Assembly (NCBI RefSeq): GCF_949987515.2
Contig: NW_027192672.1
Span: 1,240,001 to 1,304,000, forward strand
Source: Delphinus delphis
Lineage: Eukaryota; Chordata; Mammalia; Artiodactyla; Delphinidae
Reading direction: 5' to 3'
DNA length: 64,000 bases
Shown: piece after piece, positions 20,067 to 34,277 of the stretch
How the letters are laid out: the number at the start of each line of letters is the position of its first letter
Position numbering within the stretch: position 1 is the stretch's first letter
Notes under the pieces: model-generated
Told to the model about the DNA's origin: nothing
Database searches by the model: none
Seen by the model: only the letters and a program-made list of their open reading frames with translations
Program-made: the position numbers and the translations under genes

Positions 20067-21644
20067 GTTGAGTCCATTTCGTTGAGCAAGGAGTAGCTCT
20101 TGTCTATTCCATATTTGGCTTAAGGAACTTTATCTGTGCTCATTTCAATCTCTGGTTTTATGCAGCACCCCAACTCACCTTTCCCCTTAAGCAAGCATAA
20201 GTTGGTTTTCTAAATTTGAGACCCTGTTCTGTTCTGTAATTCAGTTCCTGTGTAGCCAAGTTTCCATTCCGTGTATTACTGATATCTTATGATGTTTCTT
20301 TTTCTGTGTGACTTATTTCAGTTAGAATCATCATACCTGAATCCACTCATTGTGCTGCTAAGGGCCTGATGACACAGATTTCATTGCTGAGTGATATTGC
20401 TTTGTAAGTAAATACCACAACTTTTTTATCCATTTTTCACTTTCTGCGATGTTGAACTTGTACTGTAAACGAGGTTCTTGTAAACAGAGCCATTCGAAAC
20501 TTTGGGGTGGCTGTGTCTTTTTGATTTTAAATTCCCTAAGCTATAGGACCATAAGTGGAAGTGCCCTAGGCTCTGTTGCTTTGTTTTTTAGATGTTTCAG
20601 GAAACACCATACACTTCTCCCAAGTGTTTGTTGGCAATTTACATCCCGCCCTTCAGCACAACAAGGCTCCCAGTTCTCCATGGCCTGTCCTGCCTTTCTG
20701 GATTTTACCCTTTTTTCAGATGGCCCTTTTGACCGGGGGGAAGTGAGACTTCATTGTAGTGCAGATTTCCTTTGCAAGCTTGCTTGGTTGGCCAAAAAGG
20801 GCGTATGCGTTTTTTCCTGAATATATTCAGGAAAAAACGCATACGTCCTTTTTGGCCAAGTGCATCATTGTGGACGTTCTGCCTCTTTTCCTATGCTTTC
20901 AATGCAACTCCAGTCTACCTCCTGAAATCGGTTTCCTGCAATTCTGCCCCGCTTTCAAGTCCTCTTGGCAGCCTTACTTCAGTCTATTTTTGGACGATAG
21001 CTGTCATTTATAACTCTGCAGGTTTGTGAATTACAGTGCCCCTGAGCTCCTTTCTTCAACTCGCTTTCTTGTGACCTGGCCGCAACACCGCAGGATGGCT
21101 TCAGGCCCTAATCTGGTTCCGGCACGGCACGCTGAGCCTTTGGTTATTTCCTCTTCCTGGTGGGAAATGAGAGTTAAATTTGCCCGTCCAGACACCTCCA
21201 GCTAGTCTTTCATTGGTTCTCACTACTCCTGTTCATCTTCCAAGAAATTGCAAACTGGGCCAAACAGGAGGTTAAAGGCGCTGACTCTCCAAGTGGGGAG
21301 AGTGTTAGTAAAGCGTCTGGAATGTTGCACCCGAGTACCAGGGGAGGATAACTGAGACATATTTGAACACGTCTCCCGTTCACATGGTTGATCATACTTG
21401 GGTTCCACATGCATCTTTTAGCTGAAGGAAGAATACCTTAAACCTGGGTATTTGAAACCCGTGGAATGGGTACCATGCAATATGACTTCAAAGGGTCTTT
21501 ATTTGCTCACCGAACCTCTCCAATCCTATCACTGCTGCGTTTATGCCCCTGTACACATGCTTGATTCTCTTTCGGAGACATAGCAATCCATAGGTTTTAA
21601 GATACTTACTAGTCAGGTACATTCTTAGGCGTTTAATATGCGGT
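20067..21644. repeat. Satellite monomer 3
   Basis: Length 1,578 by the same two losses as monomer 2. Right palindrome arm has CATACGTCC (one mismatch). TTGTGACCTGG; GGGGAGGATAACTG. Confidence 0.95.
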
Positions 21645-23223
21645 GTTGAGTCCATTTCGTTGAGCAAGGAGTAGCTCTTGTCTATTCCATATTTGGCTTA
21701 AGGAACTTTATCTGTGCTCATTTCAATCTCTGGTTTTATGCAGCACCCCAACTCACCTTTACCCTTAAGCAAGTATAAGTTGGTTTTCTAAATTTGAGAC
21801 CCTGTTCTGTTTTGGAATTCAGTTCCTGTGTAGCCAAGTTTACATTCCGTGTATTACTGATATCTTATGATGTTTCTTTTTCTGTGTGACTTATTTCAGT
21901 TAGAATCATCGTACCTGAATCTACTCATTATGCTGCTACGGGCCTGATGACATAGATTTCATTGCTGAGTGATACTGCATTGTATGTAAGTACCACAAGT
22001 TCTTTATCCATTTTTCACTTTCTGTGATATTGAACTTGTACGGTAAACGAGGTTCTTGTAAACAGAGGCGTCCCAAACTTTGGGGTGGCTGTGTCTTTTT
22101 GATTTTAATTTCCCTAAGCTATAGGACCATAAGTGGAAGTGCACTAGGCTCTGTTGCTTTGTTTTTTAGATGTTTCAGGAAACACCATACACTTCTCCGG
22201 AGTGGCTGTTGGCAATTTACATCCCGCCCATCAGCATAACAAGGCTCCCAGTTCTCCATGTCCTGTCCTGCCTTTCTGGATTTTACCCTTTTTTCAGATG
22301 GCCCTTTTGACCGGGGGGAAGTGAGACTTCATTGTAGTGCAGATTTCCTTTGCAAGCTTGCTTGGTTGGCCAAAAAGGGCGTATGCGTTTTTTCCTGAAT
22401 ATATTCAGGAAAAAACCCATACGCCCTTTTTGGCCAAGTGCATCACTGTGGACGTTCTGCCTCTTTTCCTATGCTTTCAATGCAATTCCAGTCTACCTCC
22501 TGAAATCGGTTTCCTGCAATTCTGCCCCGCTTTCAAGTCCTCTTGGCAGCCTTACTTCAGTCTATTTTTGGACGATAGCTGTCATTTATAACTCTGCAGG
22601 TTTGTGAATTACAGTGCCCCTGAGCTCCTTTCTTCAACTCGCTTTCTTGTGAGCTGGCCGCAACACCGCAGGATGTCTTCAGGCCCTAATGTGGTTCCGG
22701 CATGGCACGCTGAGCCTTTGGTTAATTCCTCTTCCTGGTGGGAAATGAGAGTTAAATTTGCCCGTCCAGACACCTCCAGCTAGTCTTTCAATGGTTCTCG
22801 CTATTCCTGTTCATCTTCCACAGAAATTGCAAACTGGGCCAAACAGGAGGTTAAAGGGACTGACTCTCCAAGTGGGGAGAGTGTTAGTAAAGCGTCTGGA
22901 ATGTTGCACCCGAGTACCAGCCTACGAAAACTGAGACATATTTGAACACGTCTCCCGATCACATGGTTGATCATACTTGGGTTCCACAGGCATGTTTTAG
23001 CTGAAGGAAGAATACCTAAAACCTGGGTAGTTGAAACCCGTGGAATGGGTACCATGCAATATGACTTCAAAGGGTCTTCATTTGCTCACCGCACCTCTCC
23101 AATCCTATCACTGCTGCGTTTAGGCCCCTGTACACATGCTTGATTCTCTTTCGGAGACATAGCAATCCATAGGTTTTAAGATACTTACTAGTCAGGTACA
23201 TTCTTAGGCGTTTAATATGGGGT
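21645..23223. repeat. Satellite monomer 4, ancestral-like left part
   Basis: Length 1,579 (only the CATACTTGGG loss). The left part keeps states shared with relic monomer A': ATTATGCTGCTACGGGCC, GACATAGATT and GTAAGTACCACAAG. Palindrome right arm ACCCATACG mismatched. TTGTGAGCTGG; unusual CAGCCTACGAAAAC. Confidence 0.95.
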
Positions 23224-24801
23224 GTTGAGTCCATTTCGTTGAGCAAGGAGTAGCTCTTGTCTATTCCATATTTGGCTTAAGGAACTTTATTTGTGCTCAT
23301 TTCAATCTCTGGTTTTATGCAGCACCCCAACTCACCTTTCCCCTTAAGCAAGCATAAATTGGTTTTCTAAATTTGAGACCCTGTTCTGTTCTGTAATTCA
23401 GTTCCTGTGTAGCCAAGTTTACATTCCGTGTATTACTGATATCTTATGATGTTTCTGTTTCTGTGTGACTTATTTCAGTTAGAATCATCATACCTGAATC
23501 CACTCATTGTGCTGCTAAGGGCCTGATGACACAGATTTCATTGCTGAGTGATATTGCTTTGTAAGTAAATACCACAACTTCTTTATCCATTTTTCAATTT
23601 CTGCGATGTTGAACTTGTACTGTAAATGAGGTTCTTGTAAACAGAGCCGTTCCAAACTTCGGGGTGGCTGTGTCTTTTTGATTTTAATTTCCCTAAGCTA
23701 TAGGACCATAAGTGGAAGTGCCCTAGGTTCTGTTGCTTTGTTTTTTAGATGTTTCAGGAAACACCATACACTTCTCCCAAGTGGTTCTTGGCAATTTACA
23801 TCCCGCCCATCAGCATAACAAGGCTCCCAGTTCTCCATGGCCTGTCCTGCCTTTCTGGATTTTACCCTTTTTTCAGATGGCCCTTTTGACCGGGGGGAAG
23901 TGAGACTTCATTGTAGTGCAGATTTCCTTTGCAAGCTTGCTTGGTTGGCCAAAAAGGGCGTATGCGTTTTTTCCTGAATATATTCAGGAAAAAACGCATA
24001 CGCCCTTTTTGGCCAAGTGCATCATTGTGGACGTTCTGCCTCTTTTCCTATGCTTTCAATGCAATTCCAGTCTACCTCCTGAAATCGGTTTCCTGCAATT
24101 CTGCCCCGCTTTCAAGTCCTCTTGGCAGCCTTACTTCAGTCTATTTTTGGACGATAGCTGTCATTTATAACTCTGCAGGTTTGTGAATTACAGTGCCCCT
24201 GAGCTCCTTTCTTCAACTCGCTTTCTTTTGAGCTGGCCGCAACACCGCAGGATGGCTTCAGGCCCTAATCTGGTTCCGGTACGGCACGCTGAGCCTTTGG
24301 TTATTTCCTCTTCCTGGTTGGAAATGAGAGTTAAATTTGCCCGTCCAGACACCTCCAGCTAGTCTCTCATTGGTTCTCGCTATTCCTGTTCATCTTCCAA
24401 GAAATTGCAAACTGGGCCAAACAGGAGGTTAAAGGCGCTGACTCTCCAAGTGGGGAGAGTGTTAGTAAAGCGTCTGGAATGTTGCACCCGAGTACCAGGG
24501 GAGGAAAACTGAGACATATTTGAACACGTCTCCCGTTCACATGGTTGATCATACTTGGGTTCCACATGCATGTTTTAGCTGAAGGAAGAATACCTAAAAC
24601 CTGGGTATTTGAAACCCGTGGAATGGGTACCATGCAATATGACTTCAAAGGGTCTTCATTTGCTCACCGCACCTCTCCAATCCTATCACTGCTGCGTTTA
24701 TGCCCCTGTACACATGCTTGATTCTCTTTCGGAGACATAGCAATCCCTAGGTTTTAAGATACTTACTAGTCAGGTACATTCTTAGGCGTTTAATATGGGG
24801 T
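23224..24801. repeat. Satellite monomer 5
   Basis: Length 1,578. Perfect palindrome, GTTTCTGTTTCTG (shared with monomers 6-8), TTTTGAGCTGG, GGGGAGG, GTATTTGAAACC. Confidence 0.95.
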
Positions 24802-26379
24802 GTTGAGTCCATTTCGTTGAGCAAGGAGTAGCTCTTGTCTATTCCATATTTGGCTTAAGGAACTTTATCTGTGCTCATTTCAATCTCTGGTTTTATGCAG
24901 CACCCCAACTCACCTTTCCCCTTAAGCAAGCATAAATTGGTTTTCTAAATTTGAGACCCTGTTCTGTTCTGTAATTCAGTTCCTGTGTAGCCAAGTTTAC
25001 ATTCCGTGTATTACTGATATCTTATGATGTTTCTGTTTCTGTGTGACTTATTTCAGTTAGAATCATCATACCTGAATCCACTCATTGTGCTGCTAAGGGC
25101 CTGATGACACAGATTTCATTGCTGAGTGATATTGCTTTGTAAGTAAATACCACAACTTCTTTATCCATTTTTCAATTTCTGCGATGTTGAACTTGTACTG
25201 TAAATGAGGTTCTTGTAAACAGAGCCGTTCCAAACTTTGGGGTGGCTGTGTCTTTTTGATTTTAATTTCCCTAAGCTATAGGACCATAAGTGGAAGTGCC
25301 CTAGGTTCTGTTGCTTTGTTTTTTAGATGTTTCAGGAAACACCATACACTTCTCCCAAGTGGTTCTTGGCAATTTACATCCCGCCCATCAGCATAACAAG
25401 GCTCCCAGTTCTCCATGGCCTGTCCTGCCTTTCTGGATTTTACCCTTTTTTCAGATGGCCCTTTTGACCGGGGGGAAGTGAGACTTCATTGTAGTGCAGA
25501 TTTCCTTTGCAAGCTTGCTTGGTTGGCCAAAAAGGGCGTATGCGTTTTTTCCTGAATATATTCAGGAAAAAACGCATACGCCCTTTTTGGCCAAGTGCAT
25601 CATTGTGGACGTTCTGCCTCTTTTCCTATGCTTTCAATGCAATTCCAGTCTACCTCCTGAAATCGGTTTCCTGCAATTCTGCCCCGCTTTCAAGTCCTCT
25701 TGGCAGCCTTACTTCAGTCTATTTTTGGACGATAGCTGTCATTTATAACTCTGCAGGTTTGTGAATTACAGTGCCCCTGAGCTCCTTTCTTCAACTCGCT
25801 TTATTTTGAGCTGGCCGCAACACCGCAGGATGGCTTCAGGCCCTAATCTGATTCCGGTACGGCACGCTGAGCCTTTGGTTATTTCCTCTTCCTGGTTGGA
25901 AATGAGAGTTAAATTTGCCCGTCCAGACACCTCCAGCTAGTCTCTCATTGGTTCTCGCTATTCCTGTTCATCTTCCAAGAAATTGCAAACTGGGCCAAAC
26001 AGGAGGTTAAAGGCGCGGACTTTCCCAGTGGGGAGAGTGTTAGTAAAGCGTCTGGAATGTTGCACCCGAGTACCAGTGGAGGAAAACTGAGACATATTTG
26101 AACACGTCTCCCATTCACATGGTTGATCATACTTGGGTTCCACATGCATCTTTTAGCTGAAGGAAGAATACCTAAAACCTGGGTAGTTGAAACCCGTGGA
26201 ATGGGTACCATGCAATATGACTTCAAAGGGTCTTCATTTGCTCACCGCACCTCTCCAATCCTATCACTGCTGCGTTTATGCCCCTGTACACATGCTTGAT
26301 TCTCTTTCGGAGACATAGCAATCCCTAGGTTTTAAGATACTTACTAGTCAGGTACATTCTTAGGCGTTTAATATGGGGT
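24802..26379. repeat. Satellite monomer 6
   Basis: Length 1,578. Private markers shared only with monomer 7: CTTTATTTTGAGCTGG, GGCGCGGACTTTCC and CAGTGGAGG. Perfect palindrome. Confidence 0.95.
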
Positions 26380-27957
26380 GTTGAGTCCATTTCGTTGAGC
26401 AAGGAGTAGCTCTTGTCTATTCCATATTTGGCTTAAGGAACTTTATCTGTGCTCATTTCAATCTCTGGTTTTATGCAGCACCCCAACTCACCTTTCCCCT
26501 TAAGCAAGCATAAATTGGTTTTCTAAATTTGAGACCCTGTTCTGTTCTGTAATTCAGTTCCTGTGTAGCCAAGTTTACATTCCGTGTATTACTGATATCT
26601 TATGATGTTTCTGTTTCTGTGTGACTTATTTCAGTTAGAATCATCATACCTGAATCCACTCATTGTGCTGCTAAGGGCCTGATGACACAGATTTCATTGC
26701 TGAGTGATATTGCTTTGTAAGTAAATACCACAACTTCTTTATCCATTTTTCAATTTCTGCGATGTTGAACTTGTACTGTAAATGAGGTTCTTGTAAACAG
26801 AGCCGTTCCAAACTTTGGGGTGGCTGTGTCTTTTTGATTTTAATTTCCCTAAGCTATAGGACCATAAGTGGAAGTGCCCTAGGTTCTGTTGCTTTGTTTT
26901 TTAGATGTTTCAGGAAACACCATACACTTCTCCCAAGTGGTTCTTGGCAATTTACATCCCGCCCATCAGCATAACAAGGCTCCCAGTTCTCCATGGCCTG
27001 TCCTGCCTTTCTGGATTTTACCCTTTTTTCAGATGGCCCTTTTGACCGGGGGGAAGTGAGACTTCATTGTAGTGCAGATTTCCTTTGCAAGCTTGCTTGG
27101 TTGGCCAAAAAGGGCGTATGCGTTTTTTCCTGAATATATTCAGGAAAAAACGCATACGCCCTTTTTGGCCAAGTGCATCATTGTGGACGTTCTGCCTCTT
27201 TTCCTATGCTTTCAATGCAATTCCAGTCTACCTCCTGAAATCGGTTTCCTGCAATTCTGCCCCGCTTTCAAGTCCTCTTGGCAGCCTTACTTCAGTCTAT
27301 TTTTGGACGATAGCTGTCATTTATAACTCTGCAGGTTTGTGAATTACAGTGCCCCTGAGCTCCTTTCTTCAACTCGCTTTATTTTGAGCTGGCCGCAACA
27401 CCGCAGGATGGCTTCAGGCCCTAATCTGATTCCGGTACGGCACGCTGAGCCTTTGGTTATTTCCTCTTCCTGGTTGGAAATGAGAGTTAAATTTGCCCGT
27501 CCAGACACCTCCAGCTAGTCTCTCATTGGTTCTCGCTATTCCTGTTCATCTTCCAAGAAATTGCAAACTGGGCCAAACAGGAGGTTAAAGGCGCGGACTT
27601 TCCAAGTGGGGAGAGTGTTAGTAAAGCGTCTGGAATGTTGCACCCGAGTACCAGTGGAGGAAAACTGAGACATATTTGAACACGTCTCCCATTCACATGG
27701 TTGATCATACTTGGGTTCCACATGCATCTTTTAGCTGAAGGAAGAATACCTAAAACCTGGGTAGTTGAAACCCGTGGAATGGGTACCATGCAATATGACT
27801 TCAAAGGGTCTTCATTTGCTCACCGAACCTCTCCAATCTTATCACTGCTGCGTTTATGCCCCTGTACACATGCTTGATTCTCTTTCGGAGACATAGCAAT
27901 CCATAGGTTTTAAGATACTTACTAGTCAGGTACATTCTTAGGCATTTAATATGGGGT
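26380..27957. repeat. Satellite monomer 7
   Basis: Length 1,578. Almost identical to monomer 6 (single-monomer duplication). It differs by TTTCCAAGTGG where monomer 6 has TTTCCCAGTGG. Confidence 0.95.
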
Positions 27958-29537
27958 GTTGAGTCCATTTCGTTGAGCAAGGAGTAGCTCTTGTCTATTC
28001 CATATTTGGCTTAAGGAACTTTATCTGTGCTCATTTCAATCTCTGGTTTTATGCAGCACCCCAACTCACCTTTCCCCTTAAGCAAGCATAAATTGGTTTT
28101 CTAAATTTGAGACCCTGTTCTGTTCTGTAATTCAGTTCCTGTGTAGCCAAGTTTACATTCCGTGTATTACTGATATCTTATGATGTTTCTGTTTCTGTGT
28201 GACTTATTTCAGTTAGAATCATCATACCTGAATCTACTCATTGTGCTGCTAAGGGCCTGATGACACAGATTTCATTGCTGAGTGATATTGCTTTGTAAGT
28301 AAATACCACAACTTCTTTATCCATTTTTCAATTTCTGCGATGTTCAACTTGTACTGTAAATGATGTTCTTGTAAACAGAGCCGTTCCAAACTTTGGGGTG
28401 GCTGTGTCTTTTTGATTTTAATTTCCCTAAGCTATAGGACCATAAGTGGAAGTGCCCTAGGTTCTGTTGCTTTGTTTTTTAGATGTTTCAGGAAACACCA
28501 TACACTTCTCCCGAGTGTTTGTTGGCAATTTACATCCCGCCCATCAGCATAACAAGGCTCCCAGTTCTCCATGACCTGTCCTGCCTTTCTGGATTTTACA
28601 CTTTTTGCAGATGGCCCTTTTGACCGGGGGGAAGTGAGACTTCATTGTAGTGCAGATTTCCTTTGCAAGCTTGCTTGGTTGGCCAAAAAGTGCGTATGCG
28701 TTTTTTCGTGAATATATTCAGGAAAAAACGCATACGCCCTTTTTGGCCAAGTGCATCATTTTGAACGTTCTGCCTCTTTTCCTATGCTTTCAATGCAATT
28801 CCAGTCTACCTCCTGAAATCGGTTTCCTGCAATTCTGCCCCGCTTTCAAGTCCTCTTGGCAGCCTTACTTCAGTCTATTTTTAGACGATAGCTGTCATTT
28901 ATAACTCTGCAGGTTTGTGAATTACAGTGCCCCTGAGCTCCTTTCTTCAACTCGCTTTCTTGTGACCTGGCCGCAACACCGCAGGATGGCTTCAGGCCCT
29001 AATCTGGTTCCGGCACCGCACGCTGAGCCTTTGGTTAATTCCTCTTCCTGGTGGGAAATGAGAGTTAAATTTGCCCGTCCAGACACCTCCAGCTAGTCTC
29101 TCATTGGTTCTCGCTATTCCTGTTCATCTTCCGCAGAAATTGCAAACTGGGCCAAACAGGAGGTTAAAGGCACTGACTCTCCAAGTCGGGAGAGTGTTAG
29201 TAAAGCGTCTGGAATGTTGCACCTGAGTACCAGGGTACGAAAACTGAGACATATTTGAACACGTCTCCCGATCACATGGTTGATCATACTCTAGGTTCCA
29301 CATGCATGTTTTAGCTGAAGGAAGAATACCTTAAACCTGGGTATTTGAAACCCGTGGAATGGGTACCATGCAATATGACTTCAAAGGGTCTTCATTTGCT
29401 CACCGAACCTCTCCAATCCTATCACTGCTGCGTTTATGCCCCTGTACACATGCTTGATTCTCTTTCGGAGACATAGCAATGCATAGGTTTTAAGATACTT
29501 ACTAGTCAGGTACATTCTTAGGCGTTTAATATGCGGT
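27958..29537. repeat. Satellite monomer 8
   Basis: First of the run of 1,580-bp units. Palindrome damaged: AAAAAGTGCG and TTTTTTCGTG on the left arm. TTGTGACCTGG, GGGTACG, GTATTTGAAACC. From about 29,240 the text matches monomer 13-14 sequence 7,900 bp away. Confidence 0.95.
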
Positions 29538-31117
29538 GTTGAGTCCATTTCGTTGAGCAAGGAGTAGCTCTTGTCTATTCCATATTTGGCTTAAGGAACT
29601 TTATCTGTGCTCATTTCAATCTCTGGTTTTATGCAGCACCCCAACTCACCTTTACCCTTAAGCAAGCATAAGTTGGTTTTCTAAATTTGAGACCCTGTTC
29701 TGTTCTGTAATTCAGTTCCTGTGTAGCCAAGTTTACATTCCGTGTATTACTGATATCTTATGATGTTTCTTTTTCTGTGTGACTTATTTCAGTTAGAATC
29801 ATCATACCTGAATCCACTCATTGTGCTGCTAAGGGCCTGATGACACAGATTTCATTGCTGAGTGATATTGCTTTGTAAGTAAATACCACAACTTTTTTAC
29901 CCATTTTTCACTTTCTGTGATATTGAACTTGTACGGTAAACGAGGTGCTTGTAAACGGAGGCGTCCCAAACTTTGGGGTGGCTGTGTCTTTTTGATTTTA
30001 ATTTCCCTAAGCTATAGGACCATAAGTGGAAGTGCCCTAGGCTCTGTTGCTTTGTTTTTTAGATGTTTCAGGAAACACCATACACTTCTCCTGAGTGTCT
30101 GTTGGCAATTTACATCCCGCCCATCAGCATAACAAGGCTCCCAGTTCTCCATGGCCTGTCCTGCCTTTCTGGATTTTACACTTTTTTCAGATGGCCCTTT
30201 TGACCGTGGGGAAGTGAGACTTCATTGTAGTGCAGATTTCCGTTGCAAGTTTGCTTGGTTGGCCAAAAAGGGCGTATGCGTTTCTTCCTGAATATATTCA
30301 GGAAAAAACGCATACGCCCTTTTTGGCCAAGTGCATCATTGTGGACGTTCTGCCTCTTTTCCTATGCTTTCAATGCAATTCCAGTCTACCTCCTGAAATC
30401 GGTTTCCTGCAATTCTGCCCCGCTTTCAAGTCCTCTTGGCAGCCTTACTTCAGTCTATTTTTGGACGATAGCTGTCATTTATAACTCTGCAGGTTTGTGA
30501 ATTACAGTGCCCCTGAGCTCCTTTCTTCAACTCGCTTTCTTGTGACCTGGCCGCAACACCGCAGGATGTCTTCAGGCCCTAATCTGGTTCTGGCACGGCA
30601 TGCTGATCCTTTGGTTAATTCCTCTTCCTGGTGGGAAATGAGAGTTAAATTTGCCCATCCAGACACCTCCAGCTAGTCTCTCATTGGTTCTCGCTATTCC
30701 TGTTCATCTTCCACAGAAATTGCAAACTGGGCCAAACAGGAGGTTAAAGGGACTGACTCTCCATGTCGGGAGAGTATTAGTAGAGCGTCTGGAATGTTGC
30801 ACCCGAGTACCAGGGGAGGAAAACTGAGACATATTTGAACACGTCTCCCGTTCACATGGTTGATCATACTCTGGGTTCCACATGCATGTTTTAGCTGAAG
30901 GAAGAATACCTTAAACCTGGAGAGTTGAGACCCGTGTAATGGGTACCATGCAATATGACTTCAAAGGGTCTTCATTTGCTCACCGAACCTCTCCAATCCT
31001 ATCACTGCTGCGTTTATGCCCCTGTACACACGCTTGATTCTCTTTTGGAGACATAGCAATCCATAGGTTTTAAGATACTTACTAGTCAGGTACATTCTTA
31101 GGCGTTTAATATGGGGT
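29538..31117. repeat. Satellite monomer 9
   Basis: Length 1,580. Markers shared with monomers 14 and 15: GAGGTGCTTGTAAACGG (14 only), GTTTCTTCCTG in the left arm, GCATGCTGATCC, and CCATGTCGGG with GTATTAGTAGAGCG. Confidence 0.95.
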
Positions 31118-32697
31118 TTTGAGTCCATTTCGTTGAGCAAGGAGTAGCTCTTGTCTATTCCATATTTGGCTTAAGGAACTTTATCTGTGCTCATTTCAAT
31201 CTCTGGTTTTATGCAGCACCCCAACTCACCTTTCCCCTTAAGCAAGCATAAGTTGGTTTTCTAAATTTGAGACCCTGTTCTGTTTAGGAATGCAGTTCCT
31301 GTGTAGCCAAGTTTACATTCCGTGTATTAGTGATATCTTATGATGTTTCTTTTTCTGTGTGACTTATTTCAGTTAGAATCATCATACCTGAATCCACTCA
31401 TTGTGCTGCTAAGGGCCTGATGACACAGATTTCATTGCTGAGTGATATTGCTTTGTAAGTAAATACCACAACTTCTTTATCCATTTTTCACTTTCTGCGA
31501 TGTTGAACTTGTACTGTAAACGAGGTTCTTGTAAACAGAGCCGTTCCAAACTTTGGGGTGGCTGTGTCTTTTTCATTTTAATTTCCCTAAGCTATAGGAC
31601 CATAAGTGGAAGTGCCCTAGGCTCTGTTGCTTTGTTTTTTAGATGTTTCAGTTAACAGCATACACTTCTCCCGAGTGGTTCTTGGCAATTTACATCCCGC
31701 CCTTCAGAATAACAAGGCTCCCAGTTCTCCATGGCCTGTCCTGCCTTTCTGGATTTTACACTTTTTTCAGATGGCCCTTTTGACCGGGGGGAAGTGAGAC
31801 TTCATTGTAGTGCAGATTTCCTTTGCCAGCTTGCTTGGTTGGCCAAAAAGGGCGTATGCGTTTTTTCCTGAATATATTCAGGAAAAAACGCATACGCCCT
31901 TTTTGGCCAAGTGCATCATTGTGGACGTTCTGCCTCTTTTCCTATGCTTTCAATGCAATTCCAGTCTACCTCCTGAAATCGGTTTCCTGCAATTCTGCCC
32001 CGCTTTCAAGTCCTCTTGGCAGCCTTACTTCAGTCTATTTTTGGACGATAGCTGTCATTTATAACTCTGCAGGTTTGTGAATTACAGTGCCCCTGAGCTC
32101 CTTTCTTCAACTCGCTTTCTTTTGAGCTGGCCGCAACACCGCAGGATGGCTTCAGGCCCTAATCTGGTTCCGGCACGGCACGCTGAGCCTTTGGTTAATT
32201 CCTCTTCCTGGTGGGAAATGAGAGTTAAATTTGCCCGTCCAGACACCTCCAGCTAGTCTCTCATTGGTTCTCACTATTCCTGTTCATCTTCCGCAGAAAT
32301 TGCAAACTGGGCCAAACAGGAGGTTAAAGGGACTGACTCTCCAAGTCGGGAGAGTGTTAGTAAAGCGTCTGGAATGTTGCACCCGAGTACCAGGGGAGGA
32401 AAACTGAGACATATTTGAACACGTCTCCCGTTCACATGGTTGATCATACTCTGGGTTCCACATGCATGTTTTAGCTGAAGGAAGAATACCTTAAACCTGG
32501 AGAGTTGAGACCCGTGTAATGGGTACCATGCAATATGACTTCAAAGGGTCTTCATTTGCTCACCGAACCTCTCCAATCCTATCACTGCTGCGTTTATGCC
32601 CCTGTACACACGCTTGATTCTCTTTTGGAGACATAGCAATCCATAGGTTTTAAGATACTTACTAGTCAGGTACATTCTTAGGCGTTTAATATGGGGT
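31118..32697. repeat. Satellite monomer 10
   Basis: Length 1,580. TGTTTAGGAATGCAG, TTTTTCATTTT and CAGTTAACAGCA. Perfect palindrome, TTTTGAGCTGG, GGGGAGG, GAGAGTTGAGACC. Close to monomers 16-18 except for the right arm. Confidence 0.95.
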
Positions 32698-34277
32698 TTT
32701 GAGTCCATTTCGTTGAGCAAGGAGTAGCTCTTGTCTATTCCATATTTGGCTTAAGGAACTTTATCTGTGCTCATTTCAATCTCTGGTTTTATGCAGCACC
32801 CCAACTCACCTTTCCCCTTAAGCAAGCATAAGTTGGTTTTCTAAATTTGAGACCCTGTTCTGTTTAGGAATGCAGTTCCTGTGTAGCCAAGTTTACATTC
32901 CGTGTATTAGTGATATCTTATGATGTTTCTTTTTCTGTGTGACTTATTTCAGTTAGAATCATCATACCTGAATCCACTCATTGTGCTGCTAAGGGCCTGA
33001 TGACACAGATTTCATTGCTGAGTGATATTGCTTTGTAAGTAAATACCACAACTTCTTTATCCATTTTTCACTTTCTGCGATGTTGAACTTGTACTGTAAA
33101 CGAGGTTCTTGTAAACAGAGCCGTTCCAAACTTTGGGGTGGCTGTGTCTTTTTCATTTTAATTTCCCTAAGCTATAGGACCATAAGTGGAAGTGCCCTAG
33201 GCTCTGTTGCTTTGTTTTTTAGATGTTTCAGTTAACAGCATACACTTCTCCCGAGTGGTTCTTGGCAATTTACATCCCGCCCTTCAGAATAACAAGGCTC
33301 CCAGTTCTCCATGGCCTGTCCTGCCTTTCTGGATTTTACACTTTTTTCAGATGGCCTTTTTGACCGGGGGGAAGTGAGACTTCATTGTAGTGCAGATTTC
33401 CTTTGCCAGCTTGCTTGGTTGGCCAAAAAGGGCCTATGCGTTTTTTCCTGAATATATTCAGGAAAAAACGCATAGGCCCTTTTTGGCCAAGTGCATCATT
33501 GTGGACGTTCTGCCTCTTTTCCTATGCTTTCAATGCAATTCCAGTCTACCTCCTGAAATCGGTTTCCTGCAATTCTGCCCCGCTTTCAAGTCCTCTTGGC
33601 AGCCTTACTTCAGTCTATTTTTGGACGATAGCTGTCATTTATAACTCTGCAGGTTTGTGAATTACAGTGCCCCTGAGCTCCTTTCTTCAACTCGCTTTCT
33701 TTTGAGCTGGCCGCAACACCGCAGGATGGCTTCAGGCCCTAATCTGGTTCCGGCACGGCACGCTGAGCCTTTGGTTAATTCCTCTTCCTGGTGGGAAATG
33801 AGAGTTAAATTTGCCCGTCCAGACACCTCCAGCTAGTCTCTCATTGGTTCTCACTATTCCTGTTCATCTTCCGCAGAAATTGCAAACTGGGCCAAACAGG
33901 AGGTTAAAGGGACTGACTCTCCAAGTCGGGAGAGTGTTAGTAAAGCGTCTGGAATGTTGCACCCGAGTACCAGGGTACGAAAACTGAGACATATTTGAAC
34001 ACGTCTCCCGATCACATGGTTGATCATACTCTGGGTTCCACATGCATGTTTTAGCTGAAGGAAGAATACCTAAAACCCGGGTAGTTGAAACCCGTGGAAT
34101 GGGTACCATGCAATATGACTTCAAAGGGTCTTCATTTGCTCACCGAACCTCTCCAATCCTATCACTGCTGCTTTTATGCCCCTGTACACATGCTTGATTC
34201 TCTTTCGGAGACATAACAATCCATAGGTTTTAAGATACTTACTAGTCAGGTACATTCTTAGGCGTTTAATATGCGGT
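32698..34277. repeat. Satellite monomer 11, symmetric palindrome variant
   Basis: Length 1,580. Palindrome 33,419-33,490 carries GGGCCTATG on the left and CATAGGCCC on the right, a changed base pair kept symmetric. GGGTACG, ACCCGGGTAGTTG and GCTGCTTTTATG follow. Confidence 0.95.

Noticed and set aside
33864..34124. Recurrent minus-strand frames of 63-93 codons in the right part of the monomer
   Set aside because: Length changes with the 1-bp indels at TTCC(GC)AGAAA and CATACT(C)TGGG, which shift frame freely among units. This is not the pattern of a coding sequence.
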